Source: Hydrogenophaga aromaticivorans (GTDB lineage: Bacteria; Pseudomonadota; Gammaproteobacteria; Burkholderiales; Burkholderiaceae_C). From it: a stretch of DNA of 64,000 nt. This document shows positions 48,844-56,754 of the stretch, one piece after another. The translations under genes were made by a program, and so were the position numbers. The notes beneath the pieces are model-generated. The model was not told where the DNA came from and did not search any database. It saw only the letters and a program-made list of their open reading frames with translations. Positions within the stretch are counted from its first letter, which is position 1. Each line of letters starts with the position of its first letter. The DNA lies in assembly GCF_013387465.1 (NCBI RefSeq), contig NZ_VYGV01000016.1:540446-604445 (forward strand), in the 5' to 3' direction.

Positions 48844-50859
48844 CTATTTGTAGAGCACCTCGGGCAGCCACATGCCGATGGCCGGGAACAGGTAGAGCAG
48901 CACGATCGCCAGCACCTGGATGCCCATGAACGGCAGCATGCCGGCAAAGATCTGGTTCAGTGTCACGTGCTTCGGGGCCACGCCTTTCAGGTAGAACGCG
49001 CTCATGGCCACAGGCGGGCTGAGGAACGCGGTCTGCAGGTTCAGCGCCACCAGCAGACCGAAGAACAGCGGGTCCACCCCGAAGTTGTCCAGCAGCGGGA
49101 TGAAGATGGGCATGAAGATCACGATAATCTCGGTCCACTCCAGCGGCCAGCCGAGGACGAAGATGATCACCTGGCTCAGGATCAGAAACTCCGTCTTGCT
49201 GAGGTTCATGCCCAGCACCCACTGCTCCACCAGCGCCTGCCCGCCGAGCAATGCAAACGCGGCCGAGAAGATGGCCGAGCCGACAAACAGCCAGCACACC
49301 ATGGCGCTGGTCTTGGCGGTGAGGAACACGCTTTCCTTCACCACGCTGAAGGTGAGCTGCCGGTAGGCGGCGGCCAGCAGGAAGCCGCCGAGCGCGCCCA
49401 CCGCCGCCGCCTCGGTGGGCGTGGCCAGGCCAAACACGATCGAGCCCAGCACCGACATGATGAGGACCAGCAACGGGAAGAAGCTGGACAGCAGCATCTT
49501 GAAGATTTCGAGCCGCGCGTAACTCAGGATGCCGTAGAAGACCGCGAGCGCCAGCGCGCCCACGCCCAGGCCGATCCAGTAGCCTTGCGAGGCGGACTGG
49601 GTGGTGGCCGCCGGCTCGGTGCCCGACGCCGTCGGTGCGGCCGGCTCGGCGCCCGGAGGCAGGGCCAGGTTGTCGGCAGGTGGTTCGGGGGTGTCTGCCT
49701 CGGCACCTGGGGGCAGGGCCACGGCATCGCTGTCGGCGCCAGGTGGCTCGGCCAAGTCGTCATCGGCGGAGGGGGGCTCACTCAGGCCCTCCTCTTCGAC
49801 GGGGGGTTCGGCCAGGCCGCCCGCATCGTCGCCCGAGGCTTCTGGGGCTGCGCCTGCGCCCATGGGCTGCAGTTCTTCGTAGGTTTCCACCGCCGCCACC
49901 CGCGTGGCGCTCTGGTAGCTGAGCACGGCCACGGTGACGAACAACAGGGCGGGCAGCAACACGATGCCCAGCTGGCGCAGCATGTAGCCGGTGGGCACAC
50001 CGTGGTTGTTGGCGCCCTTCAGGCCTTTGACGAGACCGCCCAGAGCCCAGCCATTGCCCGTGGCACCCATGCGCGTGAGGGCGGCGGGCAGCGGCACGAT
50101 GCGCTGTTCGGCGCTCAAGGGCGGTGCCCAGGTCGGTTTGACCTTGGCGACGATGATCACGTACAGGATGTACAGGCCCGCGAGCATGAGACCGGGGAAA
50201 AAGGCGCCAGCGTAGAGCTTGACGACCGACACGCCCGCGGTGGCGCCGTAGACGATGAGCAGCACCGAGGGCGGGATCAGGATGCCCAGGCAGCCGCCGG
50301 CGGTGATGGAGCCCGCCGTCAGCCGAACGTCGTAGCCGGCGCGCAGCATCTGCGGCATGGCCAGCAGGCCCATGAGCGTGACCACCGCGCCCACGATGCC
50401 GGTGGCGGTGGCGAAGATCGCGCAGGTCACGAGCGTGGCCACTGCGAGCGAGCCGGGCACCCGTGCCAGCGACAGGTGCAGGCTGTGGAACAGCTTCTCG
50501 ATCAGGTTGGCGCGCTCGACCAGGTAGCCCATGAAGACGAACAGCGGGATCGAGATCAGCACGTCGTTGCTCATCACCGAAAACGCGCGCTGCACCATCA
50601 GGTCCAGCGTCTGCCGGATCGCTCCCGCCGAGGTCTGGTCGCCCGAGTGGTAGGCGAAAAACGCGAACAGCATGCCCATGCCCATGAGCGTGAACGCGGT
50701 GGGAAAGCCGAGCATGATGGCCACGACCACCAGCGAGAGCATGAGCAGGCCATAGTGGCCGTTGGTCATGGTCGGTGCGCTGATCACCATGGCCAGCACG
50801 CCCGCCAGGATCAGGCCCATCAGCCCGAAGCCAAACCAGAGTTCCTTGCGAGCCTTCAT
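48844..50859 (-). CDS. dctM: TRAP transporter large permease (DctM) with acidic/Pro insertion
   Basis: This 671-aa membrane protein carries DctM-type helices (LISIPLFVFMGYLVERA, GAVVTLMGLLAMPQML, GGCLGILIPPSVLLIVYG, ATPTEAAAVGALGGFLLA). About 100 residues (327-426) form a low-complexity insertion made of repeated AEPP, SEPP, LPPGAE units with many Asp and Glu. Typical DctM is 430 aa, and larger forms exist. It works with DctQ and DctP to import an organic acid driven by Na+ or H+. Its start overlaps dctQ as ATGA. Confidence 0.9.
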   Translation of the reverse strand: MKARKELWFGFGLMGLILAGVLAMVISAPTMTNGHYGLLMLSLVVVAIMLGFPTAFTLMGMGMLFAFFAYHSGDQTSAGAIRQTLDLMVQRAFSVMSNDVLISIPLFVFMGYLVERANLIEKLFHSLHLSLARVPGSLAVATLVTCAIFATATGIVGAVVTLMGLLAMPQMLRAGYDVRLTAGSITAGGCLGILIPPSVLLIVYGATAGVSVVKLYAGAFFPGLMLAGLYILYVIIVAKVKPTWAPPLSAEQRIVPLPAALTRMGATGNGWALGGLVKGLKGANNHGVPTGYMLRQLGIVLLPALLFVTVAVLSYQSATRVAAVETYEELQPMGAGAAPEASGDDAGGLAEPPVEEEGLSEPPSADDDLAEPPGADSDAVALPPGAEADTPEPPADNLALPPGAEPAAPTASGTEPAATTQSASQGYWIGLGVGALALAVFYGILSYARLEIFKMLLSSFFPLLVLIMSVLGSIVFGLATPTEAAAVGALGGFLLAAAYRQLTFSVVKESVFLTAKTSAMVCWLFVGSAIFSAAFALLGGQALVEQWVLGMNLSKTEFLILSQVIIFVLGWPLEWTEIIVIFMPIFIPLLDNFGVDPLFFGLLVALNLQTAFLSPPVAMSAFYLKGVAPKHVTLNQIFAGMLPFMGIQVLAIVLLYLFPAIGMWLPEVLYK

Positions 50860-51476
50860 GGCTGGCCACCTTTCTGGCTGATCAGGCGGTCCAGGCTTTC
50901 GATGTCACTGTCTTTGACATGGACCATCTCCTTGAGCTTGTCCACATCGACTTCTTCCACGTCCTCTTCGCGCGTCGGCCACACGCCCGTTTTCAGGCAG
51001 ATCACGCAGCGCAGGATCTCCACCAGCCCCTGCAGCAGCAGCATGGCACCGGCCACGGGCACCACGAACTTGAAGGGGTAGATCGGCAACGGGTCGGCGT
51101 TGAAGGTCTGTTCGCGGATCGCCAGCGAGTCGTTGGCGAAAGTCCAGCCGGCCCAGGTCAGCGCCACGATGCCGGGCAGGAAGAACACGATGTACAGCGC
51201 CAGGTCGATGGACGCCTGGGTGCGTGGCTCGAAGAAACCGTACAGCACATCGCCGCGCACATGGCCGTTCTTGGCCAGGGTGTAGGCGCCAGCGGTCATG
51301 AAGAGCAGGCCGTACAGCATGATCTGCGCGTCCAGCACCCAGGCGTGCGGTGTGTTGAGCACGTAGCGCGAAAACACTTCCCAGCTGATCAGCAGGGTGA
51401 GCCCCACCACCGCCCAGGCACAGAGCTTGCCGAATCCGGTCGAAAGGCGGTCCACCGTCCACAGAAATTGTTGCAT
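50856..51476 (-). CDS. dctQ: TRAP transporter small permease (DctQ)
   Basis: This 206-aa protein has four predicted membrane helices (AWAVVGLTLLISWEVFSRYVLNTPHAWVLDAQIMLYGLLFMTAGAYTL core) and the DctQ-typical RYVLN motif. An acidic cytoplasmic tail of about 45 residues follows. ATG 51476 is chosen; a TTG four codons upstream is a less likely start. It pairs with DctM. Confidence 0.9.
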   Translation of the reverse strand: MQQFLWTVDRLSTGFGKLCAWAVVGLTLLISWEVFSRYVLNTPHAWVLDAQIMLYGLLFMTAGAYTLAKNGHVRGDVLYGFFEPRTQASIDLALYIVFFLPGIVALTWAGWTFANDSLAIREQTFNADPLPIYPFKFVVPVAGAMLLLQGLVEILRCVICLKTGVWPTREEDVEEVDVDKLKEMVHVKDSDIESLDRLISQKGGQP

Positions 51477-51489
51477 CGTGTGTTCCAAC

Positions 51490-51519
51490 AGAAAGAGAAA
51501 GGGGCGCCGATGGCGCCCC
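51490..51519 (-). terminator. Intercistronic hairpin-U-tract between dctP and dctQ
   Basis: In the leftward transcript an 8-bp stem GGGGCGCC/GGCGCCCC is followed by TTTCTCTTTC. Sited between the binding-protein gene and the permease genes, it probably lets more dctP than dctQM mRNA accumulate. Confidence 0.7.
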
Positions 51520-51536
51520 TGTGCACCCGCAAAGGA

Positions 51537-52655
51537 TCAGCTCTTTTTTGCACCCTTACCGAAATAGTGGTTGTAGGCCATCTTGAAGTCGACCGTGTAG
51601 TCGTTCTGCCACTGGCCGGCACGCTGGGCAAAGGCGCGCTGGCTGTCGAGCACCTTCTTGAACAGCGGGTTCTCGCCTCCCTTCTTGGCCATGATCTTGT
51701 CCCAGGCCGCGAGCTGCGCGCGCAGGATGGCGTCGGGGGTCTTGTAGAACTTCACGCCCTGTTTCTTCAGCTCGATGTAGTCCTCCGAGTTGCGCTGGAT
51801 CGCTTTCCAGCTCATGTCGGCGCTGGCCGCCTGCACCGCATAGTCGATGATGGCCTTGAGTTCGGTGGGCAACGCCGCGAGCTTGCCCTTGTTGAACAGG
51901 ATCTCGAACTGCTCGCCGCTCTGGTGGAAGCTCTGCAGCATGCAGTTCTTGCTCACATCGGGGAACCCCAGCAGCTTGTCGGACGACGCGTTGTTGAATT
52001 CGGCGCCATCGATCAGGCCGCGGTCCAGTGCGGGCACGATCTCGCCGCCAGGCAGGGGGTTTACCGCTGCGCCCATGTCGGTGTACATGTCCACCGCCAG
52101 GCCCACGGTGCGGAACTTCACGCCCTTGAGGTCGTCGGCTTTGGCGATCGGCTTCTTGAACCAGCCGAAGGGCTGGGTTGGCATGGGGCCATACAGGTAG
52201 GACACCACGTCCAGGCTCAGGCTCTTGTAGATCTCTTCCAGCAGGGCCTTGCCGCCGCCGTAGTTGTGCCAGGCCAGCAGCATGTTGGGGTCCATGCCGA
52301 AGGCCGGGCCGGAGCCCCACAGGGCCAGGGCCGAGTTCTTGCCGTAGTGGTAGGCCACCACGCCATGGCCGCCGTCCAGCGTGCCTTTGGCCACCGCCTC
52401 CAGCAACTGGAAGGCCGGTACCACCGCACCGGCGGGCAGCACCTCGATCTTCAGCTTGCCACCGGCCATGTCATTGACCTTCTTGGCGAAGTCGGTGGCG
52501 TATTCGTGAAAGATGTCCTTCGACGGCCAGGTGCTCTGAAAGCGCAGGCTGGTCGTTTGCGCCGTGGCGATCATGGGCACCGACAGGGCACCCGCAGCAA
52601 CGGCCGCACCTTTGATCATGTTGCGGCGTGAAGGGGCAGGCTTTTTCTCGCTCAT
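51537..52655 (-). CDS. dctP: TRAP transporter substrate-binding protein (DctP/TakP-like)
   Basis: This 372-aa periplasmic binding protein has a Tat-type leader (PSRRNMIKGAAVAAGALSVPMIATAQ). The mature sequence shows TLDGGHGVVAYHYGKNSALALWGSGPAFGMD and GGEIVPALDRGLIDGAEFNNASSDKLLGF, which resemble TakP, a 2-oxoacid binder. A 2-oxocarboxylate or related acid is therefore the likely ligand, but this is inference. It is the first gene of dctPQM. Confidence 0.9.
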   Translation of the reverse strand: MSEKKPAPSRRNMIKGAAVAAGALSVPMIATAQTTSLRFQSTWPSKDIFHEYATDFAKKVNDMAGGKLKIEVLPAGAVVPAFQLLEAVAKGTLDGGHGVVAYHYGKNSALALWGSGPAFGMDPNMLLAWHNYGGGKALLEEIYKSLSLDVVSYLYGPMPTQPFGWFKKPIAKADDLKGVKFRTVGLAVDMYTDMGAAVNPLPGGEIVPALDRGLIDGAEFNNASSDKLLGFPDVSKNCMLQSFHQSGEQFEILFNKGKLAALPTELKAIIDYAVQAASADMSWKAIQRNSEDYIELKKQGVKFYKTPDAILRAQLAAWDKIMAKKGGENPLFKKVLDSQRAFAQRAGQWQNDYTVDFKMAYNHYFGKGAKKS

Positions 52656-52855
52656 CGAATGTCTCCAGTGGTTGTAAAAAGGCGTTTCATCATGCGCCGT
52701 GCACCCGCGACGTGCTGCAGGGTTTCCACCAACGGTTGTCGTGTGCGTGACGCAAAGGACTTGATTTCACAAGGATTTCTGGGGCCGGAGCAGGTCGGTC
52801 TTGAGGGGGTCGCGCCAGAATGCCCCCCCTTGGCGAGGGGCGGGATGGTGCTCAC

Positions 52856-52875
52856 TACAATACTTGTTGGGGTAT
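52856..52875. promoter_or_regulatory. Putative promoter and CsoR-type operator
   Basis: TACAAT (52856-52861) resembles a -10 box and overlaps the imperfect dyad ATACTTGTTGGGGTAT (52860-52875). GGGGTAT half-sites are usual for CsoR/FrmR/CstR repressors. It lies about 65 bases before the repressor gene, fitting autoregulation. The 283-bp gap from dctP otherwise shows nothing clear. Confidence 0.45.
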
Positions 52876-52938
52876 GTGCAGGGCCATGCGGTGATGCGGC
52901 CCCGGGGGGCGAAAACCCCGTTTTCCACAGGAACCGAC

Positions 52939-53184
52939 ATGACAACCGTCCACGATCCCGAACGCAAACGCGCCCTGGTGCTCCGACTCAAGCGTGTCGA
53001 GGGCCAGCTGCGCGGGATCCAGAAGCTGCTTGAAACCGACGCCGACTGCGAGAAAGTGGCCCAGCAGCTGGCGGCGGCGCGCAAGGCGCTGGACAAGACC
53101 TTTTTCACCATGGTCGGCTGTGTCATTGCACAGGGTGACCTGCCGGCAGACGACGTGGCCGACATGCTGGCGCGCTTTTCCTGA
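52939..53184 (+). CDS. CsoR/FrmR/CstR-family (DUF156) repressor
   Basis: This 81-aa all-helical tetrameric repressor has the family N-terminus (RKRALVLRLKRVEGQLRGIQKLLE) and two cysteines, Cys37 in TDADCEKV and Cys61 in TMVGCVIAQ. The His and second Cys needed for Cu(I) binding in CsoR are missing, and the 24-residue Cys spacing differs from the 29 of S. aureus CstR. It is followed after 33 bases by a persulfide dioxygenase-rhodanese gene, so a thiol or persulfide sensor role is inferred. MTTVHDPERKR at 52939 is the start. Confidence 0.88.
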   Translation: MTTVHDPERKRALVLRLKRVEGQLRGIQKLLETDADCEKVAQQLAAARKALDKTFFTMVGCVIAQGDLPADDVADMLARFS

Positions 53185-53217
53185 CCCCACTGTGGTTCAG
53201 AACCCCAGGAGATTTCC

Positions 53218-54342
53218 ATGAAACCGATCCAGCTGTTTGACCCCGCTTCCAGCACCTACACCTATGTGCTGTTTGACCAGGTCACGCGCGATGCGCTCAT
53301 CATCGACCCGGTGGACGAGCAGATCGAGCGCGACCTGGCCGTTCTGCGCGAGTACGGCCTGAAGCTGGTCTGGACGGTGGAGACCCACGCCCACGCCGAC
53401 CACATCACCAGCGCCGGCCAACTGGCCGAACTGGCCGGTGCCCGCACGGCCGCGCCGCAAGGCTGCGGCATCGGCACCGCGGGCATGCAGCTGCAACACG
53501 GTGACACGTTGCCGTTTGGCGGGGAGCGCCTGCAGGCCCTGCACACCCCGGGTCACACCGCCGGCAGCATGAGCTACGTGTGGCGCGACCACGTCTTCAC
53601 CGGCGACACCCTGCTCATCAACGGCTGCGGTCGCACCGACTTCCAGTCCGGCAGCGCGAGCGACCTGTACCGCAGCCTGACCGAGGTGCTGTTTGCCTTG
53701 CCCGATGCCACCACCGTCTGGCCCGGCCACGACTACCAGGGCCGCACGCATTCCACGATCGGTCAGGAAAAGAAAGGCAACGCCCGCGTGGCGGGCAAGA
53801 GCGAGGCGGAGTTCGTCGCGATCATGGAGGCCTTGCAGTTGCCCAAGCCGCGGCGCATCGACGAGGCCGTGCCGGCCAACCTCAGTTCGGGCCTGCGCCA
53901 CGATGTGGATGGCGCGTTGCTGCTGCAGCCCCGCCCGGTGGCGGCGGCGCACCAGGGCAGCTACGCGGGCGATGTCTCGCCGCAGCTGGCGTGGCAGTGG
54001 GTGCAGGCCGGCGAGGCGGTGCTGGTGGACGTGCGCAGCGACGCCGAGCGCGAATGGGTCGGGTTCGTGCCGGGCGCGGTGCCGGTGGCCTGGAAGCAGT
54101 GGCCTGGCATGACGATGAACCCGGGGTTTGACCAGCAGTTGGGCAGCATTGACCCAGGAAAAAAACTGGTGTTGCTGTGCCGCAGCGGCGTGCGCTCCAT
54201 CGCGGCGGCCAAGCGCGCGACCGAGCTGGGCTTCGAGGCCTACAACATCCTGGAGGGCTTCGAGGGCGACCCGGATGCCCACGCCCACCGGGGGCTCAAG
54301 GGCGGTTGGCGTCACCACGGCCTGCCCTGGCGGCAGAACTGA
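53218..54342 (+). CDS. Persulfide dioxygenase-rhodanese fusion (CstB/PRF-like)
   Basis: This 374-aa enzyme has an N-terminal metallo-beta-lactamase domain with Fe ligands in ETHAHADHITSA (His57, His59, Asp61, His62), HTPGHTAGS (His113), FTGD (Asp130) and WPGHDYQG (His171). The C-terminal rhodanese domain has active-site Cys321 in LLCRSGVRSIAAA. The first half oxidises glutathione or protein persulfide to sulfite with O2; the rhodanese half can move sulfane sulfur, for instance to make thiosulfate. It is the likely target gene of the CsoR-type repressor before it. Confidence 0.92.
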   Translation: MKPIQLFDPASSTYTYVLFDQVTRDALIIDPVDEQIERDLAVLREYGLKLVWTVETHAHADHITSAGQLAELAGARTAAPQGCGIGTAGMQLQHGDTLPFGGERLQALHTPGHTAGSMSYVWRDHVFTGDTLLINGCGRTDFQSGSASDLYRSLTEVLFALPDATTVWPGHDYQGRTHSTIGQEKKGNARVAGKSEAEFVAIMEALQLPKPRRIDEAVPANLSSGLRHDVDGALLLQPRPVAAAHQGSYAGDVSPQLAWQWVQAGEAVLVDVRSDAEREWVGFVPGAVPVAWKQWPGMTMNPGFDQQLGSIDPGKKLVLLCRSGVRSIAAAKRATELGFEAYNILEGFEGDPDAHAHRGLKGGWRHHGLPWRQN

Positions 54343-54441
54343 CCCCGACCGTTGCACGGCAGCTGCCCGGGTGCGGCGGTGGGTGGGATGCGACCGCTGG
54401 TCGGCAGATCTCCATCAAACTTGAGAAAAAAGCGTAACAAG

Positions 54442-54461
54442 ACCTGTCAGACCTGACAGGT
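54442..54461. promoter_or_regulatory. lux-box-like perfect dyad upstream of cqsA
   Basis: ACCTGTCAGACCTGACAGGT has perfect 9-bp inverted arms with a 2-base centre. By my alignment it matches the Vibrio fischeri lux box at 15 of 20 positions, including both ACCTGT/ACAGGT ends. Its centre is about 73 bases upstream of the cqsA start, which would place a transcription start near 54494 for a -42.5 site. A LuxR-type gene lies at the other end of the locus. Confidence 0.75.
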
Positions 54462-54524
54462 GTCGTGCCGTTCGTCACACATTTCTTTTTTCAATGGGAT
54501 TTTCTTTCTCGAAAGGATATCCCC

Positions 54525-55772
54525 ATGGAAACGCTTGAGCTCACCCGCACCCCAACGGCCATCAACCCGGCCTTCTCGGCCCACCTTTGCGATCGCATCG
54601 AGCGCGATTTCATTCAGCGCTGGAACCAGCAATGGGGCGGCCGATCGCTGGTCCACGGACGCGACCCGGGATCGAATGCGGTCCGCCTGAACAGCAACGA
54701 CTACCTGAGCGTGACGGGACATCCGGCCATCGTCGCTGCGCAAGTGGCGGCGATTCGTCAGGATGGGGAGTTCGTCATCCAGTCTGGCTCGTTCCTGCTG
54801 GAGAGCCACCCCGTGCGCGCGTTTGAAAAGAAGATGGCCGCATGGATCGGCAAGGACGACGGGGTGTTGTGCCAATCCGGTTATGCGGCCAACGTGGGCC
54901 TGCTCCAGTGCATCGCGGACGAACAGACGCCGGTCTACATCGACATGCTGGCCCACACCTCGCTCTGGGAAGGCGCACGCCGGGCGAATGCCCCGACCCA
55001 TCCGTTCCGGCACAACGATGTGGATCACCTGCGCCGCCTGATCGGCAAACATGGGGGTGGTCTCGTGGTGGTGGATTCGGTCTACAGCACCACCGGGTCC
55101 GTGGCGCCCTTGACGGACCTGGTGGACCTGGCCGAAGCGGGCGGCTGCATGATCCTGGTGGACGAGTCGCACTCGCTCGGCACGCACGGGCCTGGCGGGG
55201 CCGGTCTGTGTGTCGAACTGGGGCTCTCCAGCCGGGTGCACTTCATCACGGCCAGCCTGGCCAAGGCGTTTGCCGGGCGCGCGGGGTACTTCAACATACC
55301 GACCGGCCTGCGCAACTACATCCTGAGCACCAGCCACCACAACATCTTCAGTTCGTGCCTGTTGCCGCACGAAGTGGCCGCGCTCAATGCCACCCTGGAT
55401 GTGATCAAGGGCTGCGATGCCGAGCGTGAGCGTCTGCATCGCCACTCGCTCAGGATGCGCCAGGACTTCATCGACCAGGGGTTTCCGGTGCACCAGGGCA
55501 CCGAGCAGATCATCGCCCTGGAAGCGGGGCCCGAGCCGGACACGCTGGTGCTGCGGGACCTGCTGGAAGAACGGGGCATCTTTGGTGCGGTCTTCTGCGC
55601 CCCCGCCACGGCGCGCAACCGTTCCATCGTGCGACTGACCTTGAGCGCGGCACTGACCGACGCCGAGCTGGACCACGTCGCCGAGGCGGCGCGCGAGATC
55701 GCGCCGCTGGTCAAGCCCTGGGACTGGCCGGTCGCGCGGCGAGCCCGGGGCGCGGCCACTCAGGCGTCCTGA
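54525..55772 (+). CDS. cqsA: Alpha-hydroxyketone autoinducer synthase (CqsA/LqsA)
   Basis: This 415-aa PLP enzyme of the alpha-oxoamine synthase family has the PLP lysine Lys247 in ITASLAKAFAGRAGY and the cofactor-contact segment VDESHSLGTHGPGGAG (213 onward). The unusual VIQSGSFLLESHPVRAFEKKMAAW and STSHHNIFSSCLLPHE patterns are those of CqsA/LqsA rather than KBL or BioF. It would condense an acyl-CoA with an amino donor on the way to a CAI-1/LAI-1-type signal. An AAGGA ribosome-binding site precedes ATG 54525. Its 3' end overlaps the convergent regulator gene by 13 bases, and the partner receptor genes are adjacent. Confidence 0.9.
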   Translation: METLELTRTPTAINPAFSAHLCDRIERDFIQRWNQQWGGRSLVHGRDPGSNAVRLNSNDYLSVTGHPAIVAAQVAAIRQDGEFVIQSGSFLLESHPVRAFEKKMAAWIGKDDGVLCQSGYAANVGLLQCIADEQTPVYIDMLAHTSLWEGARRANAPTHPFRHNDVDHLRRLIGKHGGGLVVVDSVYSTTGSVAPLTDLVDLAEAGGCMILVDESHSLGTHGPGGAGLCVELGLSSRVHFITASLAKAFAGRAGYFNIPTGLRNYILSTSHHNIFSSCLLPHEVAALNATLDVIKGCDAERERLHRHSLRMRQDFIDQGFPVHQGTEQIIALEAGPEPDTLVLRDLLEERGIFGAVFCAPATARNRSIVRLTLSAALTDAELDHVAEAAREIAPLVKPWDWPVARRARGAATQAS

Positions 55773-56746
55773 ATCTTGCGCGCACCCTGGACATCCAGGA
55801 AGTTGTGGTACGGGTAGATGGACTGCGGCAGGTCGGCCTCTGCCAGCTTGAAACTCGCCGCCTTGAGCAGTCCATCGTCGCCCACATTTAAGGAGAGCGC
55901 GGTGCGGATGGCGCCATGCAGACCCAGTTGCTGGTGCAGCTCCACCGCGGGCAGCAGACGCCCCTCGCCAACGGCGCGCGCCACGTCAAAACCGAGACCC
56001 GCGGAGGTGGCCAGTTCTGCCAGATCGGGCAGTCCGTTGGTCGGTTCCAGTTGCAGCCACTCGCAGCGGCCGGACACATCCAGGCCGAGCAGACCGAACG
56101 GCTCGCCCAGAACCACGTACTCGATCCAGTGCTTCACGGCGTAGGCCTTGAGCGCGGTGGCGATCGACGGAACCTGCAGCAGCGATTGCTGTGAGGGATT
56201 GAGGACGGCGCGCCAGAGCGTGTTGAGCCGGGGGTGCGGGGCGTGGATCAGTTTCGCCAGGGCCGTCAGCAGTCGACCGGTGATGTCGGCGGTCTGCTTG
56301 GGGATGAACTGGTCGATGAGGCCGCTGTTGAACGCCTGAATGGCGACCTGCTCGTCGGCCTGCCCGGTGAGCAGCACGCGTGCGCCGGGCCAGTCCAGCA
56401 GCGTGGTGAGCACTTTCAGACCATCGGTGCCGGGCATGGCGTAGTCCACCACGCAGACCTGGGCGAGCTGGTAGCGGGCGGTGCTGGCGGCCCAGTAGCG
56501 CAGCACCTGGGGAATGAGGGCCTGTCCGCGTCGCCAGCGTTCGATCATCTGCAGGTGCATGCCGGCGTCGGCCTCCCAGCGGGCGGGCTCGTCGCGCATG
56601 CGCTCGCCAAAACCCGAAGGGCGGCAGTAGAGCTCGACCTGCAGGTGGCTGGGCAGCACCATGCCCAGCATTTCCAGGTAGTCGAGGTCGTCGTCCAGGA
56701 ACAGCAGGCTGCCCGAACGGTGGTAGAGGGGAAGCTTGAGGGCCAT
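55760..56746 (-). CDS. lqsR: LqsR-like response regulator
   Basis: This 328-aa protein contains a receiver domain with acidic pocket LLFLDDDLDYLEMLG, an inserted ~50-residue helical segment, phosphoacceptor Asp101 in VCVVDYAMPGTDG, and Lys150 in IDQFIPKQTADITG. The receiver core is split by that insertion, as in LqsR-type regulators. The C-terminal half (about 180-328) has no DNA-binding motif, so output is by protein contact or an unknown activity. It starts 8 bases after the kinase gene and is its obvious partner. Confidence 0.85.
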   Translation of the reverse strand: MALKLPLYHRSGSLLFLDDDLDYLEMLGMVLPSHLQVELYCRPSGFGERMRDEPARWEADAGMHLQMIERWRRGQALIPQVLRYWAASTARYQLAQVCVVDYAMPGTDGLKVLTTLLDWPGARVLLTGQADEQVAIQAFNSGLIDQFIPKQTADITGRLLTALAKLIHAPHPRLNTLWRAVLNPSQQSLLQVPSIATALKAYAVKHWIEYVVLGEPFGLLGLDVSGRCEWLQLEPTNGLPDLAELATSAGLGFDVARAVGEGRLLPAVELHQQLGLHGAIRTALSLNVGDDGLLKAASFKLAEADLPQSIYPYHNFLDVQGARKIQDA

Positions 56747-56754
56747 GGTGTTTG

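Noticed and set aside
54525..55772. Alternative call as KBL/BioF (2-amino-3-ketobutyrate CoA ligase or 7-keto-8-aminopelargonate synthase)
   Set aside because: No bio or tdh genes nearby, the CqsA-type segments are present, and kinase and regulator partners adjoin.
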